Shown: piece after piece, positions 45,710-58,900 of the stretch | Layout of the letters: every line of letters begins with the position of its first letter | How positions within the stretch are numbered: the first letter of the stretch is position 1 | Assembly: GCF_964355755.1 (NCBI RefSeq) | Contig: NC_092672.1 | Location: 10,846,501-10,910,500, forward strand | Reading direction: 5' to 3' | Length of the DNA: 64,000 nt | From: Antedon mediterranea | Taxonomy: Eukaryota; Echinodermata; Crinoidea; Comatulida; Antedonidae | Position numbers and translations under genes: made by a program | The notes under the pieces: generated by a model | Seen by the model: the letters and a program-made list of their open reading frames with translations, nothing else | What the model was told of the DNA's origin: nothing | Database searches by the model: none

Positions 45710-45995
45710 TTTATCGCGACCAAATTTAAACGCGACCGATTTCGAACGCGACTGATATCATCGTAAAACTCCGGCGGGGTTTCCCCATCTTCAGATGTTG
45801 CGTTGTAGTTGTAGTACGACGACAACGGCGGAGTAATTACGGGGGTTTCCCTCTGGTAAGCTAGCACGTTAGTGCGACCGCGGAGTGATTAGTCGGGGGC
45901 TTCCTCTCTGATGATGGGGGTGCGTGCCGATCGTGTGACCTGAGACTACATGGCGGGGCTTCCCCTTTTTATGCCTACACGTTCCGTGTTATTTT
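45710..45995. repeat. GC-rich short repeats inside copy B
   Basis: Three ACGCGACxGAT-like units at 45714-45758, then about four degenerate CGGxGGGGxTTTCC units. Much more GC-rich than the surroundings. Confidence 0.55.
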
Positions 45996-46262
45996 GTGTA
46001 TCATTGCGACATTTTACGCACTTGTAAACTATTTTTTAACGTTTTGGGGCGACTTTGCGATAGGGCGACTTTGTGATGGGGCGACTTTGCGATGGGGCGA
46101 CTTTGCGTTGGGGCGACTTTGCGATGGGGCGACTTTGCGATGGGGCGACTGTGTCGGGGCGACTTTGTTTTGGGGCGACTTTGCAATGGGGCGACTGTGT
46201 AAGGGGCGACTTTGTATGGGGCGACTTTGCGATGGGGCGACTTGACTAGCATCCACTGAAGA

Positions 46263-46450
46263 CACTCCTCTGTGATAAGTGATGTTTTGTTGTTGCTGAC
46301 GAGTTCATGAAAGTTTAACAATATTTTAACTATTTTCTGGAACGTGAAATATATAAAGAAATCTTAACTAAAGAATCTTAACATGTACTTGGCATCATTT
46401 TACATCATAAAACCCTACCAGGCGATACCGGGCGAAAAGTAGTACGACCG
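46263..46450. repeat. Diverged repeat, partner at 48293-48500
   Basis: Shares TGATGTTTTGT, GTTTAACAATATTTTAACT, AACATGTACTTG and ATCATTTTA with 48293-48500 in order. Transposon copy B inserted into this repeat. Confidence 0.75.
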
Positions 46451-46469
46451 TGTAGAGGGAGGCCATTCT

Positions 46470-46700
46470 ATCTTGGCCTAGGCTCTATAATATAATATAG
46501 ATAGGCCTCTCTAGTACGGGGCGCCGTATGGGACAATGCTAGTAGTAGTAAGCTAGTCCTACGAATATCCAACTACACTACTAACTTGAATAACTACTCT
46601 AGCCTACTTGCTTCTTTTGTGAATCCCTTCTAGCTAGCTAGTTAGTAGGCTGTAGACCTGCTAGACTAGCTAGTGGCATCAAGCTAGGCTACCTCGATCA
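46470..46700. repeat. CTAG/GGCC-rich block upstream of the ATPase gene
   Basis: CTAGCTAG and TAGTAG words, less dense than the other blocks, ending about 130 bp before the first coding exon. Confidence 0.7.
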
Positions 46701-46832
46701 TCAATCTGTGTTCCTTATTTAAATCCGCGTAAGAAAACTTAATTAAAGACCACAGTCATGACCTGTCATTGATATTACAAGGAATTTGTTGCATAATTAT
46801 TCTTTTTATATTTATTATTTTCCCCAGGTATT

Positions 46833-46913
46833 ATGAATTCCCACAATTACACAGTTGCTGGCATGGCACATAAGTCATCATGCACTCTAAATCTAGAAAC
46901 GGATGAGGAAATG
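46833..46913 (+). CDS. ATP13A3: ATP13A3-like exon 1
   Basis: 27 codons starting [16 protein letters not shown]. Preceded by acceptor TTTCCCCAG at 46827, so an upstream 5'-UTR exon is expected. ATG context is weak (TTATTATGA). Phase 0 joins exon 2 at GTAAGA. Confidence 0.78.
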
Positions 46914-49900
46914 GTAAGAAAACTGGCATCAAAATAAATGGTTAATGAATAGTGATTGTTGAGTATTTTAGTGGTAAGAAGCTTAATAGTTGACTTTGTT
47001 GTTGTATGCATACATGCCAACACCGGGAGACTACTCCTCGTCTCCCAGCAATATTGTGCTCCTGTTTTTCCACATTTTCTCCCGATTAAAAAGATAACTA
47101 AATTTTGACGCATATGTGTGGTTTTCTGCATTAAATTATAGCAAAAAGGCTTAACACACAAGCAAAATTATGATATTTAAATATGTACGACCATCTGCAG
47201 TCATAATTTTCTGATTTTGTTCTCAACGGAAAGAGGATTCCCCTCGCGATACTGCTTGTTCAATTCAATTCAATTCAAAAGACATTTATTTTCCTCCATA
47301 GCAATACAATAAAAAATAAAAAACATACTGCACTCCTTACCTCTCGATAATAGATAGAGGGTGCTGTTGACCAAAAAATACCAGAGCCAAAAAGATAAAG
47401 AGTTACAACATTGAAGATTAGAAGCCATTTTTGTGTAAAAGAATTCGAATTGTTGCTCTTATTCTTTACATGCATTAATGGAGACAAGTTTGACACAATT
47501 TGATCTGCATATCACATGACTATAATCCAATGCCGTAACTCTTTATATATATGGCTCTGAAAAATACCACCTTGTTTTTTAACTTCAGATGTTGGCATGC
47601 ATGTGTATGTCAGCCACACCTGTGTACAATTCAGGTCATACTATATTTACACCCCGGTAGGATTTTATTCTATAAAATGTTATTGCAGTGGCAGATACAG
47701 GATATATTGAAATAGCGGAGGCCCAGGGCCTAAAAGTAGTGAAATGAGTGCTGAAATTAATTTGATGTCCCCTATCTTTTGCATTACAATTTGCGAAATT
47801 TAGAGGGGGCCCAAGCCAGCTGGCACCCCCCTCCCCCTTGAATGTGGTATTAAATTTAATGTAACTGTGATATTTAACAGTTTAATTCTACAGCGAGTGA
47901 GTGGCCGAGCGGTTAAGACAGTGGAACCGTAATTACGTAGCCATAACATCGGCAAGGGTTCGAGGCTCACTCGCTCCATGGTTCTGGTGGTAGAACGAGT
48001 CTTCTCGGATAAGGACTATCAACCGTAGGTCCAGTGTACACATAGCTCATGCGCACTTTAAAGAACCTAGTACATCTTTCGAGACGAGTAGGGGGTTACC
48101 CCGGTGTACTAGTCCACACAAACACAGCCACTGTGCAAATTGGGACTGGACCGTTTTAGAGGTGTTTACCACCTGTTGGTCCAGATCCTTCACTAACTGA
48201 GTTAGTGAGAAGTCGAATAAATAAAAAAATAAATAAAATAAAAAATAAATACATTTTTAATGTGAAAGACTGTCAAAATACTGATTTTATTCCGAAACTG
48301 AAGACAGCCATCTTTGACGGTGATGTTTTGTGACGATTGAAAAGTTTTAACAATATTTTAACTGATATTAACTTGTTTTATGTTAAATTTATCACTTAGA
48401 GTATGTCAATAACATGTACTTGATATCATTTTATATCATAGAAGCCTACCGCCGCAATATTGGGTCTCCTGGGCGTAAATTAGTATGGCTGTGGAATTCG
48501 GCCTGATAAGCTGTAAGAAATTGGTTATTCCCCAGCATTTATTTACATTTGAACTTTTATTCTTTTTGACTGTTATGCAGAAAAAATTCAGTATAATTTA
48601 GTAGGTCTTGTGTTAATTATGGAGAGACTGTGTGTGTGTTTATTTACTCTATTACTGTACCTGTATGCGCGCCACCCCCAAGATTTTGTGTAGAGGATAA
48701 GCAGGGGTCATTGCAATTTATTAATAATATAATTATAATAGAAATGCACCATAATGACCAAATTGCAAGTGGTACACCCCATGTCTATTATTGGTGCTCC
48801 CCGTTTCTGAAATCTTGGATCCGCCACAGAATTGAGAAATTCATTCATTCTGCTTTTATTCAATATTTCTCTTTGCAGTATATATAAAATAAAACTGAAT
48901 TGCGAGAGATTTACATATAAAATTGGTACAAGCTTTCAAACATCAAAATTTACAACATTAAAAAGTTAAAAAGTTAAAAAAAACTGGAAGAAACTGATGA
49001 AAGTACTTATTACTTATTATTATTATTATTGTTGTGTTTATTTTGGTTTATTAATTAGTCTACACAGTGCTGGGAAACATGAGTTGTTGAATCTTTTAGT
49101 ATTGCCATATATTTCACTTTGCTTCTTAGCATTCCTAAGTATCCTGCCACACGTTTCGCCTCTCAATTTAGAAAGTGCGTTAGGGACGATTTTGTTAAGA
49201 GTTTTAGCAAAATCAAGAAGAATATCTTCTCTTCTTTGATCTAAAAATTTAAGATTAAGTAGTTTAATTGCTTGATCATAGGATGCATATTTTTGTCCGA
49301 GAATTATTCTACATGCGCGTTTCTGTATAGATTCAAGCTCCATGGATTGTGCTATGGTTAAGGCAGAGTGCCATACCGGACACGCATATTCAGTTACAGG
49401 TCTTATGTGGCTAATATACATTTGACGCAGATGATTACAAGGCATTCCAAATCTTTTTAAACATGTCAACATATGTAATCTCTTACTGGCTCTATTAACA
49501 ACATCGTGGATATGCATATTCCATTTCAGAAATATTGTAAATAGACGATTATTGTAAAGATCAGATTCAGATTAAATTTATTTTTCCAATTAAAATGGAA
49601 ATAATATAAGTACATTTTCAAAATTTTAAAATGTATATTAATAAAATTAATTAAAATTATTACAACTATCTATTATACAATATTTATGTTCATTAAACCA
49701 ATCAATATATTAAAAACAGACATGATTACTACAAGGATACAAATTTTAAAAGCAACGTATAAGAACATAAAAAATACGATAAACATTACATATTATATAC
49801 AGGATCCAATAATTTAACATTTTCTATCTGATTCTATGCCTACATAAAAAAAACTTATTTACCTCCGCCAAGGAGGTATATGTAATCGGTAGCGTGTGTT

Positions 49901-52900
49901 TGTTTGTTTGTTTGTTTGCTAGCAGGATTACTCAAAAAGTAATTACAAGATCTTTACCAAAATGAAGTACAGATAGATATGTGGTCAAGGACCATTCCAT
50001 TAAATTTTGGACCATTTTGGGACCATGGTCCCAATTCTGGACCCCTTTTTAGTATACTTTTTTAGACCTGCTAGTGTTAAAAGATAGGACAGAATTTTTC
50101 AAAAGCCGGCGAGCAGTCTTAAAGTAACAAGTAAACTGAACTACTTGTCCAAAAAACTTCATTTTTTAACAAGAGGCAAGAGTTATAATTTGTGATTTGT
50201 AATTTTAAAACATAATTTGATTTAATGTGCACGTTTTTTGATGCGAGTAGTTTGAAAAAACTATTTCTTTTCAAATTCACTCGTTTGATTTTCGCGTTGC
50301 TGTTCTATTGTTAGTCAACTGAAGCTATTGTTAATTGAAAGGCTTGTTACATAACCATTACACCAAACTCGCATACACATGCTTGTAATGAAATTAGCCT
50401 AAATCACAAACAGCATTAAGACACACACAAATATATATATATTTTTTTTTTACCGGAGAAATCTTATGTAGGAGAATTTTACAGTAGGCGGAGGTATGTA
50501 CTCTCGGAGTGGCTTTCTAGTTCAAAATTTGATAGTATTGCATTGTTTTTTTACAATTTTTTCATAGGTGTGTACAGGTTATCTTTTAAACAAAACAAAG
50601 AAGATTTGTGTTACATTCTTTACTTTCTTGTCATTGGGAATTCTACAACTTGTATTTCATTGGAAGAAAGACTGGCGTATTTACTGCACATGCTCAATGT
50701 GTCCTCTACAAAAAGCTGAAATATTACTGATAAAAGTATGTGTGTTCCATTGTATATGGGTTATCAGGGGCGGTCGCTGGACTATTTTAAGAGGGTTGCC
50801 CAAAGTGTCGAGGGCTGTAGACATTTAGTATTTGAGCCACAGGTCCCACCGATAGAAGAAAATGTTGTTAAATGACACCCATAGATGGCGAGAAATGGTA
50901 CTAGCGCACGACAAACGCATGATAAATGGCACCTCTAATAAATTTATTTGTTTTATTTCACAGAACAAGTTTGGAGAATTTTTTATAGAAAATATTAAGA
51001 TAGTTAGGCTCTCAACAAGTGTCGATACACTCCTAAGAAAACCAAGGTAAAAATAATTGTGCTTATATTTTTTTAAATTTTTATTTTATAAACAAATCAT
51101 TTTTAGTTTCACCGGCCCCAAGAAGTTATAGAATTTAATCCCTGAAAACTTAACTAATTCATCCACTAAACACATTTTGTTTCTAATTTAAACGATTATT
51201 TATTTAACTATGTTTAAAAATTAGATAAAAAAGTTGTTTTTTTATTTATCTGTAGTTTTTTGTTATTTTTATTCATGTAATTTATTTTGTTTTTAAATTG
51301 TATTTTTTGAGTATTATATATTCTCTTTCCACTTTCAGCACAAGCTTTGCTTTTTTAAATCAGTTCCTCCTTCATGTTGTATATTGTTGTATACACAAAG
51401 AATTTTTTTAAAAGGCATTTTATAATAGTGCTAACATGTTTTTCATGACTAATCCTATCATCGAATATGTTGCCTTTTTACGCTACTTACATTACAGTTA
51501 TATTTGAATATTTAAGTTTCTCTTTTTGATATAATAAAACCACATAAAAGAAAATTACAATTGCCAGGCCAGATTTAATGCAATTTTTACACAAAATATA
51601 ATATATAGATAAATTGTGGAAAAAGATATAAATTTGCAGTTGAAAAAATTAATATTAAACAAAAAATTCAACAAAATCCTAATACAGTAGTAGAAATAAC
51701 AATAAAATATAGATATATTATTATGTTTTAACAATTTTCTGTGAATTTTATTTAGTCTAGAAGCTGATACTGAGGCTGGACCTGGTGGGGATGCTCAATC
51801 AACCATATCTGAAGATGAGATAGATGTTGATGAATCTCAAGTTTTAATACATTCCGAGAACAGTAGTGAAGTAAGTGAAATAATAATTGAACAAAAATAG
51901 AGAATATTAATGAAATAAAGCATTCTTTGTTTCTGCATATTGTAGGTGGTTGAAAAAAGAAAAGTATTATAATAACCTTTCAATTATAATAATGCTACAA
52001 TTTCCTGAAGCCTCTAATCTAAGGCCGTGTTTCCGAAGCCAAAACTAATTTAAAGTGCGCATGATCAGTCATTATCAAACAACCAGATGCCCAATCATGA
52101 CACAACAATTTGTCTTGCAGGTCATAGGTTAAATATTATTTTTATTTATCAGATAATTATCCAATTTGAATGAGATAATTAGTGGTTAATTTTTGTGAAA
52201 TTGGTTAAACCATGTTTCCACAGGCAGTTTATTGGTTAATTTTTATCGGTTAATTTTTGGCTGCGGAAACATGGTAACACATTTTTTATAGAGAGGGCAG
52301 TAAGTAAACGCTCTTTATTGTAAAATTGTTGGCGTCCAATCAGCGCCACCGAGCCATCTTTTTAATGTGTAGTATTCCTGGATAATTTTCGAAATTATTC
52401 TTGTTGAATAAACTGTAAAAATGAATAATAAATTATTTACTTGTCTTTCTTATCCAAAAAAAGTCATTAGTCGTTTTTATATAGTTACTGCCGGAATATC
52501 AACACTGCAGACACGCAAGCCATTGACCTTTTTTTTAACTCTACACTATTGTTAAAGTACAGTTTAACGTTTTTGCTTATACAGTACCTATATAATGGAA
52601 TTCTGATTTTCTATTTTTTGTTATTTTTTTAGAATTCTTGTAAGCTGGTTTATTTTGAACATCGTAAGGTGAAATATGTTTGGAACAAAGAAAAACAGGC
52701 ATTCCATCCGCTAACCTCATATGATGTTGCTACTTCTCTTTCCACATTCTACACAAAGTTAAAGGGTCTTGCAGAAGATGAACAAAAGAATAAGTAAGAT
52801 ATAAGGTCCTTAAGTTTTTAAAAAGGCATTGCTAACTGAAAATACAGAAACACAACCAATGCTTAGTAATTGGATATTGAAGTAGTGATGCATGAAGTTC

Positions 52901-55900
52901 ATAAACTGTGTAATCTTGAATCACTGTTTGTTTCTTGACAAAAACTTTTCAACTATAGATAATAGGGAGGTTTCGCAACCTTACGATAACGAAAACGGAT
53001 ACGTCACACATTTGTGAAACTTTTGAGCTGATCCCCATTTCATATTCGTAAACCGTATTCGTGTTGATGAATATCACCAGTCATATTCGTAACTACAAAA
53101 CGAGTATAGTTTTTGATCTATTTTGCACAATTTGCATTTGAATCAGGAATGATTCATGATTATAGTATAATTATAGATTTATTGAAAGTAATTTACTAAA
53201 ATAATTTATTAAAATGCCAGGTCAATTTTGATAAATAGCAGTTTTTAAAGTCCTCACTCGCTTTGATGTTACGCTAGGCCTAGGCAGCCAAGCACCAAGC
53301 AACACGTACCTGTAATTCGCTCAAATTTACCGCAGTCATATTTTGGACGCCGCCCTCAATATTTCGTTGCCATGCGAAACAGATTTTTACTGGCTTACGA
53401 AAACGAATACATGTGCATAAAGTATCCGTTTTCGTTATCGTATTCGTAAGATTGCAAAACCTCTCTAATGACTTTAATTTTACTATCCAATTCAACGGGT
53501 TGGACATGCTTAAGAATCGAGTTGCCATGCTACAATCTAGCTTATGAAATAATAATATTTATGTGTTTATTTTTCAGACAACTTATATATGGAGTGAATG
53601 ATATTTATGTTGAAGTTAAAAGTTATAAACAGTTATTTATTGAAGAGGTATAGTATTAATTAACAGTGTTATAAGTTAGATTTATGTGGAATTGTTTAGG
53701 ATGTGTTTCAGCTGAATAACTCAAAATAACCAATATTATTTTAGTCAAATTATAATATTTGTATATATATTAGTATATTTAGTACAGTTACTTAATGAGT
53801 TAAATTCTAGAACTATAGGTTAATCATTTATGCTGTCTTTGATACCAATAATATTTTTAAATTGTAATTAAATGACATGATCAATAAGATTGTTGCATTG
53901 TATAACTAATCATAAAGTCATTTAATTGGACGTGTGAAAATATCCTTTTCATCAAAATAAGGATAGATTGTTATCCTGTAGCTCTAGTATAAAATCTTTT
54001 TTGGATTTCTTTTGTTTTATGTATGAAAAATACATATTTATCGTCGATCATTATCGTCCTAGTGTAAATGGGCCTTAAACAGGAATTAACAGAAATGCCT
54101 TTATTATCAAGCATGTAATCATTATTTTCTTCTCTCTGTCCACAGATATTAAATCCATTTTACATGTTTCAAGTGTTTAGTTGTGGACTGTGGTTTGTTG
54201 AACATTATATTTTCTATGCTGTTTGCATCATAGTTATCTCAGCTGTATCACTCACCATATCATTGTATGAAACTCACAAGGTATGCCATCCCTGTATTTC
54301 CTTCTACCTGTTATGGTTGCTGCAGATATTTTTCCAATTAAAGATGTATTGTCCCCCAAAACATGAAAAATAAAATCAGACTTCGAATATATTATTGTGT
54401 AGTTTTAATAAAGTTAATCACTTCTGTAGGAAAAAAACGGAAAAAAATAATATTTTCACTTATAAAATGACAAATTAAAAGGTTACATTCAACTGTACAG
54501 TTTTTTCAGGTAAATACATTTTTTTTTCGATGCAATTTTTGGTCAAAGTGTATAACTATTATGTGACATTAAATTGCCATATTTAAAAAAAATATTTTAA
54601 GAATTATTTTTTCAGGGGGACAATACATCTTTAAAGCTTGGCGGCTATTTGATGTTCCAAAAATGGCTAAGATACCACATTAAATGGAACAAAATTAAGT
54701 GCTAAATGTCACAGATAATGTAATTTTACTGTAATTTAAATTTACAGTACATCCATTTTGTAATTGCATGGCATGTAATTTGATTTAAATTAGCTTCTTC
54801 TTCACATCACAAACAAGTTAATGCGATTGTATTGATTCCCTTAATTGATTGAATAAATGTGATAAATAATATATATTTATAATAATAAATGGTTTTTTTT
54901 TTATGGTTTATGTTTTCAGCAAGCAGTGACATTGCGAGATATGGTTGCACACACTAGTAAAGTTAAAATTCTAAAATCTAATGGAAGTAAGTTTGAGTAC
55001 AAAGTTCGGTTTCTCTGGCACTGTTCTTAAATATAGCCAAACAACAACATTTCATTAGATTTATCATCCAATGAAGTGTATACCACTGTATAGAAATCAT
55101 TTGTTTTAGGATGTTGGATTGGCTGTAGCGCAAAATGAGCTTAAACTATGTATATGAAATGATTGGGAATAGGTAGTCATCAAATATGTTGTACATTAGG
55201 TACAGTATGATCCGACCAGGGACATGAGCATCGGGACAAAGCTTCAGAAACCTCTTGGTCCGAGAGGAGAGCAGCTACTAAGGTCCCCACCATAGGCTAC
55301 AGGCTAATTTATATATTTGTCTATTTGAATACAATTAATAGATTAATACCGTATATCCTCTGGTATAATCCCACTCCCATTGAACACGAAATTGGGCCGA
55401 CTTTTGGGATGGGACTCTGGTTCAGGAAAAAAAATATTGGTAAACAGTTCTTGTAAAAACTAATCTGAACTGGCTAGAAAGAGGCCTACATCCAGATCAA
55501 AAGTCAATACTGGAACTATACCTGGGGATATGCCTGTTTGTGAAATCAGACATAAAGTAGGGGTTGGGATTAGACTTTAAGTGGGATTATAACCAAGCAT
55601 ATACGGTATATAAAAAAAACTATTATTATTATATGAAACACATACATTTGTGGTCTCTCTAACACAAAGACAATGCATATTTTAATAATTTAAAAATTAG
55701 TAAATGATGGCCTGATGTACTCAATAATACGGCGGTTAGTAAGACAAGTAACACGCATGTTTGTGTCATGATTTCAGATTTTATGAAATCTTTCAGTCTC
55801 GTGTCCAATTTAGCTTTTTTACTGTAGGTTGAAATAGTATTTCTATTTGTGTTTCAGGTGTATGTGAGGTTGACAGTCAGGAGCTTGTTCCTGGTGACTT

Positions 55901-58900
55901 GTTAATCATTCCTTCTAATGGTTGTATGATGAGTTGTGATGCTGTATTAGTGTCTGGTAACTGCATTGTTAATGAAAGCATGCTTACAGGTTAGAAAAAT
56001 ATTTAATTTGAAGATGCTTCTTTTCTCCCCCTGATTTCTTCATTGTGCCTAAAGCAAGTATATTTTCTCACCTGAGAGGTGCTTAACGATTGTTTATACC
56101 TATATAGTTTTGTGGAAAATACTTATCTTTCTTAAGTCTTCATGGAAGAACACCTCGTTTTTACTTTAATATATTTACCATAATACTTATTATCACATGC
56201 TCTAAATTCATTTATTTCAGGGGAGAGTGTACCAGTCACCAAGACACCTCTACCCAACCCACCTGACAGCAACAAAGATGTTGATTATTCACCTGAAATA
56301 CATAAACGACACACTTTATTTTGTGGTACTAAGTTGATACAAACCAGGCATTATGGTAATGAGAAAGTTAAAGCTGTTGTACTCAGAACAGGTAACTATT
56401 TGCAGTTATAACACACTTGCTTGTACCCTTACCATTTGATTGGTTTATAATGCATCACATGTCGTTCAATTAGCCCTACCTAATGGGAAAGTGATATCTA
56501 ATGATGATAATTAATGCGCTCTAATGCATGTTCTCTGCCATTGCCATTGTTTTTAAAACATTTAGGTAATAAGTTTGGTCCACATGTACATGTTCTTAGT
56601 TACAACACAATACAAGATAAAATATACTCAGTTCTTTGCTGTTTATTAAAAACACAGCACAACTTGTCTATAAAATGTTGTGACTTTATCGTCATCTAGA
56701 ATAATGGGAAACCATAGAAATTAAATCATGATCTATTTATGCTAACGAGGTGTCTTGTTTTGGCCAATTATAGTGTGCAATGCTGGAATACTAAATAATT
56801 ATGTTAATTAACATGTTCTTGAAGATCATGTTAGCAAAAATTAATGTGATAAAGAAGATCAGTTAGCAAGAATTAATTTGATAAAGAAGATCAGTTAGCA
56901 AGAATTAATGTGATAAAGAAGATCATGTTAGCACGAATTAATGTGATAAAGAAGATCATGTTAGCACGAATTAATGTGATAAAGAAGATTATGTTAGCAC
57001 GAATTAATGTGATAAAGAAGATTATGTTAGCACGAATTAATGTGATAAAGAAGATCATGTTAGCACGAATTAATGTGATAAAGAAGATCATGTTAGCACG
57101 AATTAATGTGATAAAGAAGATTATGTTAGCAAGAATTAATCTGACTAGATGGTACGCTCGCTTCGCTCGCGTACCATCTAGGTCGTGCCCACAGATGGTT
57201 CTCGAATACATAATAATTTCAGCGTTAAAAAACTGGCGATTTCAAATGTACAATAATGCAGGACAATAATACATGTCGTTTACAGGAACGAATAAATAGA
57301 CACTGTGAATTATGTACTCAACTAAAATTAGCACCCTGGGAATTACTTCCGAAAGAGAAACTTGTCACAAAATGAGACCAATTGTTTAAGTCAAATTTAA
57401 ACAAACTTAATTTGTGTTTTGTATGTAACATTATGGTTGAGGGATGGGAAAGAGGATGGGTGCAAAGAGTAACAATTTTTAAATATATTCTTTATCCATT
57501 TAGTAACGAAATATTAATTGTTTTCATGTTTTACAAATAATATACCACTAAACACAGTAAAACATTACGATGTAATTACTATTATAATGTTAAACAATTT
57601 GTGAAAACCACCTCTATTCGGGGCAAATCATAAATTCGATTTAATCGTTAATAAATATTAAATTTTCTAACTCAACTTAATTAGTAGGCCTAATAGTTTT
57701 CAATTGTTTATAGAGCCAATTCATACTTAAGTTGGTTCCTACCCTACCCACCAAAGTTGTTGTTGATCCTTCGTACCACCGTAGGCCTATCCTCTACTGG
57801 CTTTACAACGCTACTCATGCCAGTGAGGGAAGGGTGATGATGTGGGTGGTTCCCGGGGTGGTTTAACTGCAATAATAAAGATTTGTACATAATATACGGC
57901 GACTGAAAACGCTAGCTCATTATACGTTAAAAAAAATCTATATCCAACCTCTGCAGCACAGATTGAAAAAAAATGGATCGAATTTCTGTTACGAGTATAC
58001 AGTACTTGCCTTTACGACGCCTGAGGGAATAGACACTTGTGGAACAGAGATTGGAATGTTCCATTCATCGCAAATCAATACATTTGTATAAACCTATATT
58101 AAATGTATCAAAATAGAATTTTTTAGAGAAAATCGGCCTGTCTTCAACATTATGACGCTGTACTCTAGCTGTTCAACCGGTTTTCAGCTATTAAAAACAA
58201 TTATCGTAGGAGGAGATACGAAAATGCGAAGTGTCCTCGTATTATTGTATGCGGGTATTTTTCAAATTGACATCCATTAGACAGTGTATACCACGATCAG
58301 AAAACACCCCTATTTGGGGCAAATCGTTGAACCTAAATACGTTTTAATCGTCAATAACTAATTACCGAACTCAATTTAATTAGTAAACAGGGTTACATCA
58401 GGTGGTTAAAATCAGTACCAACAGTAGTATGAACCAACTTGATATACCATCGAGTAAACATTCTAGAAATAACGCTCGATTTATCGAATTTTGCCCTTAC
58501 GTAAATTTATATATAGATAAAGAAGATCATGTTATTTAATTCCTGCAGGTTCACATTGAAGATCACATTTGCGCAGATCATATTAAATTGTGAATGTGAA
58601 ACAAGCTAATGACCCATATCTTGCATTAATACTTTTAATTGAAGATTTTGATTTTTTTTTATCTTTATAGGTTTTAGCAGCACAAAAGGCCAACTAATTC
58701 GTTCAATTCTATTCCCCAAGCCAATTGGTTTCAAGTTTTACAAAGATGCATTGAAGTTTATTGGCGCCCTCTTCGCAATATCGGCCATTGGAATCGTCTA
58801 TACAATATTTGTTCTCATTAAAGATGGTGTAAGTTATTTGTTAGATACTAATTTTTATTGGTGGAATCATTTCAAATTTATTTCTCAATTATTTTGAATA

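Larger units (their letters stand above)
44188..46254. mobile_element. DNA transposon copy B, longer and inverted relative to copy A
   Basis: TSD ACTGAAGA at 44180-44187 and 46255-46262. Ends GGGATCCAGTCAAGTCG and (reversed) GGATGCTAGTCAAGTCG, the same two tips as copy A but swapped, so it lies in the opposite orientation. Tandem-unit arms at 44191-44400 and 46042-46250. 44395-44740 is the reverse complement of 32460-32806. The extra 1.3 kb (44740-46040) is missing in A. Related unoccupied sequence at 48290-48330 shows the pre-insertion site. Confidence 0.93.

Noticed and set aside
47893-47974. Functional tRNA gene
   Set aside because: The head has tRNA boxes but a poor anticodon stem and continues into a SINE core and tail.
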